A DNA stretch of 64,000 nt. Origin: Synchiropus splendidus (Eukaryota; Chordata; Actinopteri; Syngnathiformes; Callionymidae). The stretch is taken from contig NC_071345.1 in assembly GCF_027744825.2 (NCBI RefSeq), forward strand, positions 10,882,501-10,946,500, written 5' to 3'. Shown piece by piece: positions 43,701-58,400 of this stretch (its first letter is position 1; each line of letters starts with the position of its first letter). A program made the position numbers and the translations under genes. The notes under the pieces are model-generated. The model was not told where the DNA came from. It ran no database searches and saw only the letters and a program-made list of their open reading frames with translations.

Positions 43701-46700
43701 GTCAATATAAAGAAACATAGTCACTACCAAAGACCAGGAGGAATCTGAAGGAATCTTATTCGTGCAATAATGGTATAAAGATGAATCAACTCACTACCAG
43801 CTGTAGTAATTACAGGGATTCCAAAACCTTCTTGAAACGTTGACCTCACTAGAGTGACAAATGCTGACGGCAGCTCAGCGGTCGACTACAGATTCAAACA
43901 TGTGCTCTGCACATTATTGAAGAGCCATGTCGGGTTTGTGGAAGGACATGTTGTATCCAGATGCGTCGGTGTCTGCTTCTTATCGTTTTTATATAGACTA
44001 CACGTTCAAGACCTCAGCCGACACAAGCCTCAGAAAAAAAGGAAAGTATAAAGGCTGGCGCTGACTACAAAACTGGCAGAGCTTTATTGCAACACTCCTT
44101 GTCAACATTCTTTTCTGAGGCGGTGACTGGCAGATTCGCGGCGTGAATGACATCACAGACTTGTGTTTTGGACAGCAGGCACTCACCAAAAACGGTCTGG
44201 GGGATTTGGATCATTGCCTATTAGCTGTGCCGCAAATATATACGGTTTAACCAGTGGGACCATTACATCAGTTTTGTGTTGAAATGTTGACGATAGGTTA
44301 CAAAGGTAGCTCAAGTACAAGACAAGACATGTAAAAAAAAAAAAAAAAAAAAATCCCTTCTCTACAGTATGTTTATCTGCAGGTGATGATGGATGTTACA
44401 CTAAAGTTTGTTTGGCTACAACAATGGTTTTTGACAGCAAAAGTTGGATACAAAGGCAATGACAAGTGGTTTTCTTCATGTTTCTACCCTGTGTACATGC
44501 AAAAGATCTTAAAACAGAATCAGCACTGGACGAAGGTTCTTTTCTCAGAGGATGTAATAACTCATTTTATGAAAATGTGTTATTGTTTAAGGAAAAGCGG
44601 ACATTGCGTCTGATTATTCTCCGTAATTATGAACATTTTATCAGTAAGATATATTGCAAGTACACACAACATTGACCTCGGGGCCATGTCCCAAATACAA
44701 ACCCAAAACTGCATGATTAACTTCTGAACTATACGTAGATTCAAAATCCACCAGATGCTTTTATCTGGCAGTGCAACAAGTCTGTGTTTATAAAATCAAA
44801 ACAAAGGTCTGTTTCACTGCTGTTGCCTGAAATATTCACACTTCTGGCCAAATATCAGCTCAGCCTTCCAATTAGGGCTGTTTTCGTCAAGATTTCACAG
44901 GGTGTTAGGGGCTTCAGGGCAGTCCGGCCAGGCTTTTGTCCGTTCTCAAAACAGACTGCGCTTCTTCAACACCCCCTCTTCATTATTCGGGAATCATCCT
45001 AGTTTTAGGCCAAAATCCAAAGTCTTTCTCTTAACTTAGACGAAAAATAAGTGGGAAGCTTGTAGCAAGGGGAGAGAAAAGAAAGAGGGTTGCATGCAAA
45101 GAAGAGGTCCTTATCAAGACATAAGGAAGCAGCCAAGGCAGAGAAGGCATTAAGAAAAAGAGGGAATTAATGAAGTAGAACGCTGGAATTTGATCTTTAA
45201 TGAGGTGAAAGTAGAGTTGAAAGGGGAAGATGTAGAGCGGGAAGGTCAAGCGCCAGAAATGGAGAGAATGTTCAGTAGAATTAAAAGAGTTTTCAACGAT
45301 CAATAACAACAAAAATATTTTTTTTTCTTTTTCAAATCGTAATGTAGACATTTGAAAATGCACTGTCAAGTCAGTGACTTGTCGAGACGGCACTTCTGTA
45401 CTCTGATTCTCTTCAAACGCTGTTTTTGAAGAGTGTCCTGGCCACTCGTGAGATTAAACCAGCAGGCTTTTAAGGCTACACAGGCCTTAAAAACCTCCTA
45501 GGAGTATACGACAAAGTTCTAGAAATGGGGCTAAAATTCAATGACTAAAGCAGAGCACAGAAGAAACGAAGGTCTGGAGGAAAACTGCGATGACACCTGA
45601 AAGCTCACATCCGTGTGTTAAATTTCTATGTCGGTCAAAAAGGGCGGGGGATGAAATGGCCTTGTGGAAGAAAAGGGAAAAAAAGGAAAAGAACATGACA
45701 TTTTCTTGTGTGGTTGAAAACGTTGGAGAAGCAGTGAGATCACATCCTGCTGTCATAAACCTTTTGGCAGCCAGACACAGAGATAGAGGTGGAGGAAAGG
45801 GGAACTGGATGGAAAGGGCATTAGGGTGACAAGGAGGGAGTGGTAAAAAGGAGGAACTCCGTACACAACAATAGCTGGGAATGTTGATGTGACAGGTTGC
45901 TGAGGTATCGCAGCAGTGAGCAGATGGCTTACAGACAAGGCCACTGAAGAAAACCTTGACTTCCACTTCAAAAAGGTCCCTCGTCTTTTCAATCATCATC
46001 AGCTCCAATAGGGTCTGCACATTGAAAAACTCATTGGGGACTTCTAATACAGGTTCAACTTCTCGCATACGTTTGTGGTGTTGGGTGTGGGATTGTTTTT
46101 AAATGGATCAACTTCAATGAAAACATTTCAGAGTCTGTCCGTTGTTGAATTTGTTGTGTTTTTCTTCAACTAACAGAAGAGGTATGATCTGTTTCTCCAT
46201 CAAACCAAATGATTCGGAGGGAAAGGATACTGTAATTAAAATGGAATAAAACACTTCCTAACCCCAGCCCCCGAGAGATTAAGATCGGGTTCTCAGTCAA
46301 AAAGACCAACGGTCGCTTAGAGATTGGAAGTTGTCTGACAGTGTTCTTTGCATTTCACTAGGGCATTAAAGTCGGAGCACTCTGGAATTAATTTGAATGC
46401 ATTGACCAAAGTATGCATACATTTTGTACGTCATCATAAATCGAAATGTTCTAGCAGAGAGTTGTGGCTGATGATTTCAAATAAATATCCAGAAAATGAA
46501 GCACTCCCTTTCTGTTACACTACAGTTAGCCCTTTTTTTTCCTTCAAAAACGATTCAAAATTGATGGTATTTTTAAGAAGGACCTTCATAAATTAATACC
46601 CAGTTTCAGTAGAGAGGGATAGTTACTTCATTTAAATCCATACATTTTACCAGATTGCATGAGCTGTTATTGAACATATAAAAGAGCGAAGTTAGTGAAC

Positions 46701-48491
46701 TGTGGTGTAGAGACCAGTGCTCAGGTCCGTGCCTGCAACAGAGGATTTTTGTTTTCATGGAGCCGGTCCCCTCCTGCAGTACTGGGCACACAGCATTGAG
46801 AACATAGCCGCTGGCACATCACCATAGTGCCTGAGACAAATATGCTGGTGCCAAAACAAATGAAGTGACTTCATCCTCTGTCATTTCACTGAAGGACAAG
46901 TGAAGGGCCCGCTGAGGGTTGTAGAGCTGGAGACGGCAGCAGAACACTGACTCCAGTATTGGAGCTTTTTTTTTTTTTTTTAAAGTACACCCTCGTTAAA
47001 ATAATTACAGGCCTTTAGGCCTTTATTATGTTCGTAGCAATAAAGTTGTCCAAAAGTTGTTGAATTGGATTTGATGATAAATACAGCCAAAATGCAAGGA
47101 GAGAAAGGAAATGGGGCAGAAAACCAAGAGTGAAAAGGCCTTTTGGCGTATCACGAATGAATGTAACCCGGGTTACTTCAGCATGTACGTGCATGTATAT
47201 GTTTGGAAGGGGTGTCTCTGGTTCTGGGGGCACTTAGAGCCTAGCTCAGGGTATTTGGAGCCCGTCCCACTCCCTGTGGAGAGGTGTGCGCCAGCAAGAC
47301 GGAAACCAGGGCCTCTGCAGCTGCTCTCTGTCCTCCACACACACACACACACACACAATTAATGTTCCAGCTATTTTGTTGGCTCGATGCACTTTCTCAC
47401 ACGTTACACCTTATTCCCTCCATTATGCTAATCTTAAAAACAAGTGGACAAAACCGGACAAAAACCAGATGATTCAACACATCAATCGGTTATTACTGGG
47501 ATCAGTGAAGATGCATGCGAGCGCCAGGTGTAGATGAAAGCGGTGATTCAAGTTCAGCTCTCATCACAAGAAATAAACTTGATGGAGTTGGAGGCTGTGT
47601 TTTCCAAGACACTAATCAAGAAAAACAACAGCGTTTAACACTTCCAGAGTACATGTGCTGTTCACTATAAAGTGCTTGAATTTCTTCCTGTTCAGAGGTG
47701 CGTAAGGCATCTCACCAGCAGAGTAATAGAGACGTGGTGGGAAAAGTAGTGTCTGACACCCGAGCGCTCCATGATAGATGTTCACTTTGACAAATGGAGG
47801 CTAGAAATAATCCCATATATGCATGCACTCTGCTTTACACACACAGATGGCTCTAACATACAAACACACACACCCACACATGGATCAAGTGTTGGGAATG
47901 TGTGTAGGCATATGTGTGTAGGATTGAATACCTCAAGTGAAATTTCTTCGTCCATTTCACATCACTTGTTTTCGACATTCAATTAAAAGGGAATGAACAA
48001 TGTATGTAAATGGTTTATTGTCTGAGTGAACCAAATGTTTAAAGGTGAAAGTGATAATATATTTGAGATCAGATGAGGAGATTATCATTAAGGTACCATA
48101 CAATGAGAATTTCTTCTTTGCACTTCCATCTTGGGTGAAGATCTTTTATACATCTGAAGTACACGAGCCGTTTCAGTTAAGATTTTCAAATCCGAGAAAT
48201 ATGCCACTGATCCAACTTATATGGACATAAATGGTCATATACAAATATTTATAGATATCCACATTCTATTACAACTTTTTTTTAGAAAATGAAACAGAAG
48301 AATGATATTCTGTAAAAGTGTCTGTCCTTGGCTGACTTACTCAATGGAATAGGTTAAACTTGCCTTTTTTGAGCCACAGCGTGAGTATAGTGCCATTTTA
48401 CGCTGCACAAAGGATCCTGATCCGAGTTTATTTAAAGCTGCGGTATGGCTATCAAGGCTGTAATGCTCAGTTAAGCATCAAGTCACATGAC
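40751..48491. other. no gene recognised
   Basis: Scattered short frames only. Homopolymers occur near 44333-44353 (A) and 46964-46981 (T), with a short CA run near 47338-47357. A minus-strand frame near 45940-46068 looks protein-like but lacks a good acceptor. GC-richer, non-repetitive sequence at about 43010-43320 might be regulatory. Confidence 0.5.
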
Positions 48492-48563
48492 TTTGCAGTG
48501 GTATAGTGGTTAAAGCACAGCCTTGTGATTCACAAGGTTGCCGGTTTGAGTCCGGCATATGAC
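48492..48563 (+). repeat. tRNA-like sequence with pol III A and B boxes (pseudogene or SINE head)
   Basis: TGGTATAGTGG at 48499-48509 fits the A box. GGTTTGAGTCC at 48543-48553 fits the B box, with one T in place of the usual C. A perfect five-pair T arm spans 48540-48556. The anticodon arm is an over-long perfect hairpin (CCTTGTGA with TCACAAGG) lacking the usual U33, and the acceptor ends do not pair. It is therefore more likely tRNA-derived than a working tRNA. Confidence 0.55.
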
Positions 48564-49363
48564 TCTCGCGCATTTATTTTTACTTTTAAAATGCATTTCA
48601 CCGTGATCCTGTTCAGAATATCAAACTAAATAATAATGACCATTTACTGTGTTTTTAACAACCAAAAATAATACAAAACAAGCCTAATGGGATCCAGTTT
48701 AGCTAACAACATGAACGGCCCAAATCCAGGTCCTCCTCCCTCTGCCGCTGAGGCAACAGTGGACTCATCACCTGCAGTTTCTTGGATGAAAAATGAATCC
48801 TAAATTCACTGTTGCTTCCTTTTAATATTTTGTTTCATTTGTTTTGTTGCTCAGCAAAACAAACCGCGCTAATAACAATAATGACACAGCTCTGACCTCC
48901 GTTGTGGCTTCAGGGAGGATGGGATAACAGCTATCGAGGGCAAGAGATTTAACGCCGGCCCTGAGGAGATGCCCAGTTGACCGTACCTAAAATTGGAACT
49001 GTTCTGTATCATGGTAGTAATCGAGGCACATTCTTGATAATCGGCTACCAAGTAAATAAAAAAGTAAAAAGTAAATATAAATTACTTGCAACGCAATTAA
49101 AACAGAAATACTTCCAGTGTAATGTGTAGTGATTAATCATGAAAAAGAGTCTATATGAGAAATATACATTCAAGAATATATTAACAAAAATAGATAAATA
49201 TGGAGTTAATGGCTGCACCACTTCATTTAATACTTGACAAGTTTCTTGGTTCAGCATTGTTAAAATCTGTAACTATAGTATTAAAAATAACAACAATAAT
49301 AATATATAATATTTGTCTAAATATATTTAGACATTTATAAGACACTTTAGATATAAAACAGAT

Positions 49364-49524
<161 letters not shown>

Positions 49525-52500
49525 GGGTGAGAAATGTATTTTTGTATTGTATACCATTATCCAGCCTGCGGATACAGCAAAATCAAATTGCATGAGTGTG
49601 TGCATCATTCGGGGTGAAGGACAGAGTTAAGGACAGAGAGATGGGTGGAAACAACTGACAAGGCTGATCTGTGATAAAGAAAGAAAAAGCCCAATAGGGT
49701 AAGCCCATTATGACAGAAGTGAGAGCTGCAATGATGTATGATATAGAACAAAAGAGAGGCGAAACAAAGGAAGGAGCGGCAGAGATGAGGTTGTCAATGG
49801 GAGTGACTTGGAAGGACAAGATCATGATGGAGTATTTCATTTCATTTGGGAACAAAGTTGGAGTCAGATGGTTTGCAAATGCAGAGAGGACAGACAGTGG
49901 ACATGCTGGATGAGGAATGTTGGTGATGGAGGAAGACAAACAGCGACGATAGATGTGAGAGATAAAGAGGATAGGTGTGAGGTGGAGAGGCCGTCTTGCG
50001 GTGTATTTTTAAAACACAAACTCTACAGCCGGTTTCTAACAAGAAAAGAAAAATAGTACTTGCATTGATACGGCGACGGGTTGTGCTGTTAAATTCTCTG
50101 TTATGTATGATACACTAAAACAGTCTTCCTGTCAGCTCATCCGTGCCATGTACCTCCTGAATCTTCTGAGGCCAGTGAGGCCTGAAAACCAAAAACAAAG
50201 TCCACATCAAGAAGTAAACTGATACAGGGCAAAGAGGACAGGAACAGCCTGCAGGAGCTTGTGTGTGTACAGGTGTTTGTGAGACAGCAGAGAGTGTATA
50301 TTGATGACTCTGACTTAAAACGTGCGGGTACAACACAGGTGCGTATTTAGCACCAAGACATCCATCCATCCCTTCCATCCAGCACTGGCTGAGAAGACAA
50401 TAACCGAGGACACATGTGGGCACATTTGTCTCATCCAGGTATGTGCGTGTATGCTTGCTGGACATGAGATCTGCTTGTAATTTATTTTCTTTCCTTTGGG
50501 GAGAAAACAACTTGTCATGATTATGACTCAAACGTTGGGTAAAGGTTCTTGGCAGCATGTGGCGTGAGACCAATAGCAAACATAACGTTAAAAAACAACA
50601 ACCTATATACAGGGTAAATTGTTGCTTCAGCCAATGCTGACTTTATATGTGGATAAATATTTATAAACAGAGAAATTGGTGTGAAAGCTGACATTAAGAG
50701 GGGGTGGGGGGCTCCACGCCTAGGAAATTACAGGACCGCGGTCTTGTCTGGAATTAATCTTCGAGTCATTAAAATTGAAGGGGAAATTATTAGTGACAGG
50801 CTTATGGAATTACGTCATGCACTGGGTCAACAGGCCTCCCCCACAGAGCTGAAACCTGGACATACATACCAGAGAAAGGCCAAAGTTTTTGGAAAACAGC
50901 ACGGTGTAAAGTGAAAAATATACAATGACGAAATGGTGAGTATAATAAAACACATTTTGCCGATAAATGTCACAAGCCACTTAGTGAGACATTTGTGTCT
51001 AATCCAAATTTGACTGGCAGAAAAAAAGAACAAGTGAAAAACTCTAGTCATATTGTGTCTTTGATGACCATGCTCCATGAGAAACATCAGCCACAGATCA
51101 ACGGCAGATCAAGGACAGTTTTTTATGTCCATGTCCATGGAGTAAGGGTAAGTTCCCAAAGAGGCATTGCTGTTGCCTTTTTTAATCATTATCTCTGTGT
51201 CCTACTCGAATAACAGTGAGGCACTGACATTTCACAACATTATGACACAAAAAAAGCTTCAAACTCCCCCTATGCTGGTGCTAAGGGCGTCAAAATCCCA
51301 ACATAAGGGGACCCAGTGATGCTTAACCCCGAGATGTAGGAATAGGGCAGAAATCAAGACAGGTTTTGATGGTGATCTATGCCTTGTAGAGCAATTCACC
51401 CGACTCTAGAAGTAATGTATTCTGCCATCTTTTGTCCTTAGTTACTTTGTCTCCTTAGTCTTCAAATAGAAGAACACAGGTATATGCCTCCAGACTCTCA
51501 TCTGTTCCAGCCATAAAAGGTTACATCTCTGTTACGATGTTCCAACAGCCAAACATCAGATAAAACCTGCTAACATTTATATCCAGAACATGACACTGAG
51601 AAACGGTGATTATCTAAGAAAGTGACCACATTTTCCGGCACCTGCTTGTAATATACGCTCCGTTAGTCTTTGCAGGTGTTTGTACCTTCATTACATGACA
51701 CGGTCTCAAATATGTTTCTGGCAAATTCTTTGCTGAAGTCGTGCTGCGGCCATATGCTGACAAACATCTTGTTCGTCTGGCGCTGTATTGTTTACATGGG
51801 ATAACTGTCACCGATTACCTTTGCTTGGTCGGGATGCTCAGAGTCTCAGCTTTTTTTCCACTTTTCCACTGTGGATTGTGCTAAGAGAACAACTATCTCT
51901 TCTTCACCACCCTTATGTTTGTCTATTACTGTGAGTGACCTCATAGAAATACATACATTTACACACATTAAAATCTTCTACTTTCTACGATTCTCTCTTC
52001 CTCTCCTCTTTTCAAAAGAGGACATCCTGCATTTTGAAAATATTCTACACCACTGGGTCAACGTGTGGTAAGGCTGAAGTAAGGCTTCAATTCCACCTCA
52101 CAATTCCAAAAATCACTTAAGTACATGGGTAGTTACCCAGTAGGAAATTCTAACCTACTTGCCATTTACAAACACATGCTTTGGTTTTATGAGCACTTGG
52201 CCTTCATTGCCACTAATGATGCCTGGCAGGACCAATGCATTGTATGAGGATCTCTGTGAACAGCAGCAAAATGCAATTTACAATGCTGGTACCCACAGAA
52301 AGCCCCACAATGTTGACAAAAGCTGGGTTCTTTTTGAATAGTCACCACAAATCAGAAAATTCCAGTAAAGAACAGCTGAATTTCAGGCCACAGAAACTCA
52401 GATTTGTCCTTGTGTAGTTTCATGTAGTGCATGGTTTGTTGCACTTTTATATCTAATAACTCGAATAGAGGACTTAACTCAACAGCTCGAAATCCAATTC

Positions 52501-55019
52501 TTCCTGCTCCCCATCTCTGTGAACATCCTTGCATGAGCTCTGGTCAAAGTCTCTTTCTCCTCCATGCTGGCCATTGTTGTGGGCCCTGATAAATATTTAC
52601 TCTTCCCAGCTTGGTAGGGAAATGAGTGGGAGGGGAGAAGGAGCCATTGTGACAGAGGGGTCAGAGACGATGACGAGTCAGCAGGGTCCTTCCCTCCCCA
52701 CTGGCACCTAAAACCCCAATACACGATCGCTTCACACTGTCATTGATGTTCCAGTGGAGAAGTTTGTGTGGGCTGGAATGTGACAGATACAGAACAACAG
52801 AGGCCGAGGAGGCAGACAGGCAAGATGGTGAGCAGACAGACACGGGTTCAAAATCCTTAGAGAGCTGTTTACATGACAGACCACTGTTGGAACCCAGAAG
52901 ACAAAAGAGCAAAGAGGATTCGCCAAAGCAGACAATGCAGCCAAAGAAAAAAGAGGCGCTGGTGTTATGAATGCACTTGTCCCTCTGGGCTTCATTTCAT
53001 AACAAATGTTTTTGTAATTACAGATGTGATGATACCACGGACTTGCAATGGGTTTGATAAACTATAAACCCATAACAAATAATGAAGCAAGTTAAACAAA
53101 AGGCTCAAATAAAGGCTGAAATATTACCACATTGAGAGAATGAGAGATATTATAGAAGTGTCGGGAACCAAAGCCAACCCACAAAATCATTTTATGAGGC
53201 CCTTAGCAGCGTAAACATGTTTAGGCTCAGTCATGGTATTTGAATACCTTCCATGAAATTCAGAATTTCAAGGGATAGAACATCGTTTCTGTCCGTCTTT
53301 CCCTTTTTTGGTTGATAGCATTTTAAATTGCTTCGCAAATTTAACTGTACTGGGGTGCGCAGTATGTGCAGGCATCCACCATCTTCATTCCCTTTGTTGA
53401 TAAGGACTTGAGAGGAAAACTAGAGGCCACTTTGGGGTAATACTATGTAATGTTGCATCTTCCAACCAGGAGTAACATCACAACACCTTTTTTCATTTTC
53501 GATTCAGCTAAATAATGGTGCACACACTCACAGAGGGGGCAGTTATTGGCCAAACATAAAACGCACTGTGAGCAGGACTCAAGAGTCATTTGTGGGAATT
53601 CCAAAGCAAAAGGACAAGTAAGTCCAAGCTAACCTGAGCCAAAGCTTCAGTTCTCAACATGAGCTCTTAACAGCCCAGAGGGGTTCTCACTGTGGCTACC
53701 AAAGCAAAGGAACACGCTGCAGAAGTCAACAAGGAAGTTTTAATGACAAGTAAAGCAGTGAGGTTTGGATATCTGTTACTGTAAAAACAACTGAGCATTA
53801 AATCACCAACACCTCCAGTCGGTCAGCCAGGTGTCAAACAAGGACTTATAGGGGTCTGACTTCCTGTCTCTGTGATCAAGGCTTGTCAGTCTTTGACAAA
53901 ACTTCATCAGCTTTAACAATAAACAGAGCAAAGATTTGCATTGATCTAAATCTGTGTCCGTGCCGACCCTTCATTTATCATTTCCTCAACCGTTCCCTGG
54001 TTATAAGATCTGTTTCCTGTCTGCTAAAAAACAGAGGCAGAGAACTCAAAGCAGGCTGTGTGTAGTGAATTATACATGAGAAACCGAAAACCGCAAGGAA
54101 GGACAGTGGCGAGACTTCCAACGGTGAAATCTGCAGTTAGTTGTCAGTTTGGGTTCGACAGAGGAAAATATCAAAAAGGTCTTTATTAACGCTGGTAATG
54201 TGATCATCATGGCGATGACGGGAGGGAAACATATTTGCTTGGGGGGCATCACAAAACGTCACAATGGGTATTCCTTAAGTTTTGAAAAGTACAACTGAAC
54301 CACCACAAATGGAGATGTAAAGATTTATGTTTAATGTATTGTCAGTGTTTTCATATATTATTAGGTAACATAGACAGCAATTATGATTTCACGATGGAAA
54401 CAACACGACAAATCTACTATGTATATGAAGTACTCTTGAATAATACGGCCCCATGGCCTTGTCCCCTCAGTTCATTTGTACTGACAGCACTTCCGACCTC
54501 CGGCTCAAACAGGACTATGTGGAAGAGGCGAGGGAGATAAGGACCAGGGTCACAATTGAAAGCATCAACCAGTCTCGCACTGCAGAAGATGGAAAGCACC
54601 TTCACTCGGAGACTCATCCCTCCCCAGGGCCAGACTGAAAGTTTCTAACACTGCTTTGGGACAACAGTGAGGACTCTGACGGCACGAAACTAGTTAACAT
54701 CGGTCGGAAGATGAAGCTTGGTTGATGAACTGTCACAGCCTTAGTATCACCGGTACTTCATGTTCTGGTTGCTCAGTGACAACTGAATTTCCAGGAGGGA
54801 TAAAGATGAATTAAATTATTTTCAAACATTGCCGTGATTATTTGGGGTACAAAAGAACTTTTAACTAGTGCCAGTAAAATCATATTCTGACTTCATTTTA
54901 ATGCACCTGTAGCTTGTTATTTGAAGGAGCTGCAGATTTCTGATATTTATTGAAGCATAACAATGGAAAAATATATTAAAAAAAACACACACACACACTT
55001 CCTTAATGACCCATCGCAG

Positions 55020-55420
55020 CTGAGCGTTATAATGAAGCCAACCACATGGCATCGTCTGACAACTTGAGGATATAGGACATGAGACAGCTGCCTCGGGCGT
55101 CTACAGACAGACATACTGGAGAGGAGATAAACATCCCGAACCGTTCATTAGGCTAATAAAGCCTGCTGGACGACCTGAGGCCTTGGATGACGGAGCAGCA
55201 GTCATTTACTGCTCTCTGTGATCAAAGTTAAGCAGGCTGTGTTTTGTGTGTGTTTGAGCAGGAGGTACCGTAAGCTGGCAGCACGTCCCGGCCGCCCCGT
55301 TCAGTCAGACTAGTAATCAGGGGGTTGCCATGCACGAGACGATCAACACAGCTGTTGGCAGAGGGGGTGGATCCGTCTGCTTTACTGGCAGGTTCCTTCA
55401 AGTCAGCGGGAGACATTAGT
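55020..55420. promoter_or_regulatory. candidate conserved non-coding block with TCF-type motif
   Basis: Higher-complexity, GC-richer sequence including GTGATCAAAGTT (a TCF/LEF-like ATCAAAG core) and GGCTAATAAAG. No coding frame is convincing. The call is from composition and motif only. Confidence 0.2.
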
Positions 55421-58400
55421 GTAAATCAAAACCTAAATCATTTGCTATTCATTCTGCATCCAATGAAATACCTCTGCCTGGGTGACATAATGTCAAACAA
55501 TATCAATTTTTTGAATGCAGCAACATAAATTCTAAACATAAATGTCTGTTCTTGGTTTATACTTCAACAGTAATTGGAGTCAGTGATCAGAACCAGCATT
55601 TTTTTTTCAGCTATCACTTGGCATTTTAAACCAAGGAAAACACTGTACTGTTTTATTGCTCCCTCTTTATCAGCCATTACTTGGTTTGTTGCACGCGTCT
55701 AGTTTCTCTCTTTCATCAAAGCAAACTGACAGCAGATAAACCAAATTTTATTTGCTCCATTGACTGGCAGTCCATTTGGCCTGATAATGTTTGTATTTCA
55801 GCAAGAGATTGAATCCAATGATACATTTATTAAATAGCCACTAGGTTCTCTGAAGTAGTCAACACGTTTTAAGAGCACATGGTTCTGAAATGTGATCATA
55901 GGACCACTATACATTGTGTCATTTAAAATATATCACACACAGTGTGTCACAATGTGTATATGAGCAACAGCTACAATAGCTAAGGAGATGGTACCAGGGG
56001 AAACCCATGGAGTGAGTCTGCCTGTAACAATATAGCACTGTGTGTGGCGGTGTGTAATTTACCTCTGTTGTTTATGTCTAACAGTTACTATGTTATTAGG
56101 CAGTAATATCAGGGTTATTGTCCAATTTGTCTATCAGATCATGGCAGTTATTGACAGGAAAGTCAAGTGAAGGAAATGTTTTTCAAGTGACTACAAACAA
56201 AAGCAAATATTAAAATAAGAGAAGATAAACAATTTTCTGAATTCAGTGTTTACATGTGGGACCTTGTTTAAACTGTAAAACATTTTCTGTTCTTTTGGAG
56301 TCTAACCAGTCAGTGTCCAGTCCAGCAGGATGAACAACAGACTTAAAGTTAAAAAGCCACAGCTGCAACGCTGCACACCGAGATCACGAACGTGTGAGTG
56401 AACAGGGACCACAACATTTATAAATGAATCATTGCACGCACACCTTAAGCACACTAAGACGTTACAATAGAGACAATCACATGAAAGGGTTTTTTTTTCT
56501 CAGTGGAATTTTGTTTGAACAATTGCTTTGACTCATCAGCAGCAATGCAGAAAACATCTTCATTTGCTACGACCTGAGTTAAGTAGTGAATATGTCGCAA
56601 ACCTTCAAGTGAGCTCTTCTGATGTCACAGCATATGCAGTATGTACATGCATATATTTTTTTCATCCACCCAATCAATCATGCTTTTCAGGGTCCCTGGC
56701 ATGCTGAGAGGCTTCATTACGCTCTCATTCGGCCAACAACTCTTTTAGTCAAGTGCTTCAGCCCGTTCCAGGTTGGACATCAGTCTCTCTCTCCCAATCC
56801 TCATTCCTGAAAACTGGCTGCCTTGTGTGTGTGTGTTGCTTGTGTTCAACCCAAACATAGATTTACACCTCAACATGAAGTCATGCGTTGGATGAGGTAA
56901 AGGAACACGGGTTGCCCTCAACTGCGGATAGTGTTTTTCTTGGTGGGGATAATTTGTGAATAGTCATGCACCGTTACATGTTGCTGTCACCACGAATCAC
57001 TTAACAAGCTTGTACGATTATGGGAGAAAATTAAATGAATCCAAAACACATACTTAAATGGTAAAATATGTATTTTTCCTGCACTCATTTCATTATTTGT
57101 CAAAGAGCTCTATGAAGGCACCAATTGCTACAGACACAGGCAGCTTGCTGTGTGAACCGAAGAAAGCTACAAAATGCAGTTCATCACTCCCAAGTCAGAT
57201 GAGGTGAGTGCAGAGTAGCAGTACATTTTCTGTTAAGTGTTCCCTATAAAACAGTAAATACAATTGTAGCACTACAGCCAAACACCACACTCCATTAAGA
57301 CTGATGCTGAATTGTTTTCTTAGAAGCTACGACTGTCATTAAAAAGTTGTTTTCCTTTCTTTCGGAGCAAACCTTTTCATTTGACTGGCACTGCCAGCGG
57401 AAATACTTGCACAATGTTTAGGGAGGCTAAGAGTCAACCTGAATAATGGGTGTGTGAGTGGCGTCTGGCATAATACGGACAATCATTTTATATCTAGAAA
57501 AAAAAAACAGGAGGGTGAGCAATGAAAACCAGTTCGCCCTCATATTGAAAGAGACCACTGAATTACAACCATGACAAAAAAGCCCTACCAAACCCAACCA
57601 TATACAGTCCTACTAGCTCAGAAAGCTGACGTTCCCTATTCTTTAAAAAATGCTTTGGACCTTACCTGTTGAAAAATGGACCATGTTCTGGATGCTTTCA
57701 AGCATTCATAGCTTCTGAGTCAGATCTGTGGAGAACACAAAATAAATTCAGTCAGTCGTCCCCAGTGAAGATGGAGGAAAAGTGACAGTTCAACTAAAGG
57801 AGTAATGTCAAACTCATGGCCTGCAATACACAACGAGGTCAATACCAATATTACGACAATACAAGTCCTTTTCTGCACTGCAACAGCTGTTTCATTTAGC
57901 ATGGCCACTACTTCTCTCAGAAAGTTCGATAAATGTTGATATCTTTAACCCCCTCTCCCCAGCATTAATTTGAAATACAATGCCAACATTATACATATAT
58001 AAGAAGCAACAGGTGAGTATTTTTTTTCACTTGGTAAAGCACGGAAACTAGAAGCATGTTGCCCCCCAAAACACCTCTTTCTTAGTTAAACACACTGACC
58101 CCACTGCTTTGGGGTCACGCTACATCCGGGTTCCCCTAATATGTTTGACAAGGTCATTAGCAGCTCAGACTCAGAGCTCTTAAACTCTACAATATCCTAC
58201 TGTAGCAGCTGGCACCATATTCGAAAAGCCAAAGAGGGGAACCCAGAGGTGTTGACTGAAAGATGTGAAGAATCGATAGGCAGTGAATGAAACTTCCTCT
58301 TGCTACGAGTGTCGCCATTCCAGAAACGGCAGGTACCGCAACCACCGGATAATAATAATGATCTGGAGTCAGTAACAAGCCGACAGAACAGAAGGGCATT

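Noticed and set aside
50115..50579. 154-residue minus-strand frame
   Set aside because: No domain, no splice context and irregular composition; length is within chance for this window.
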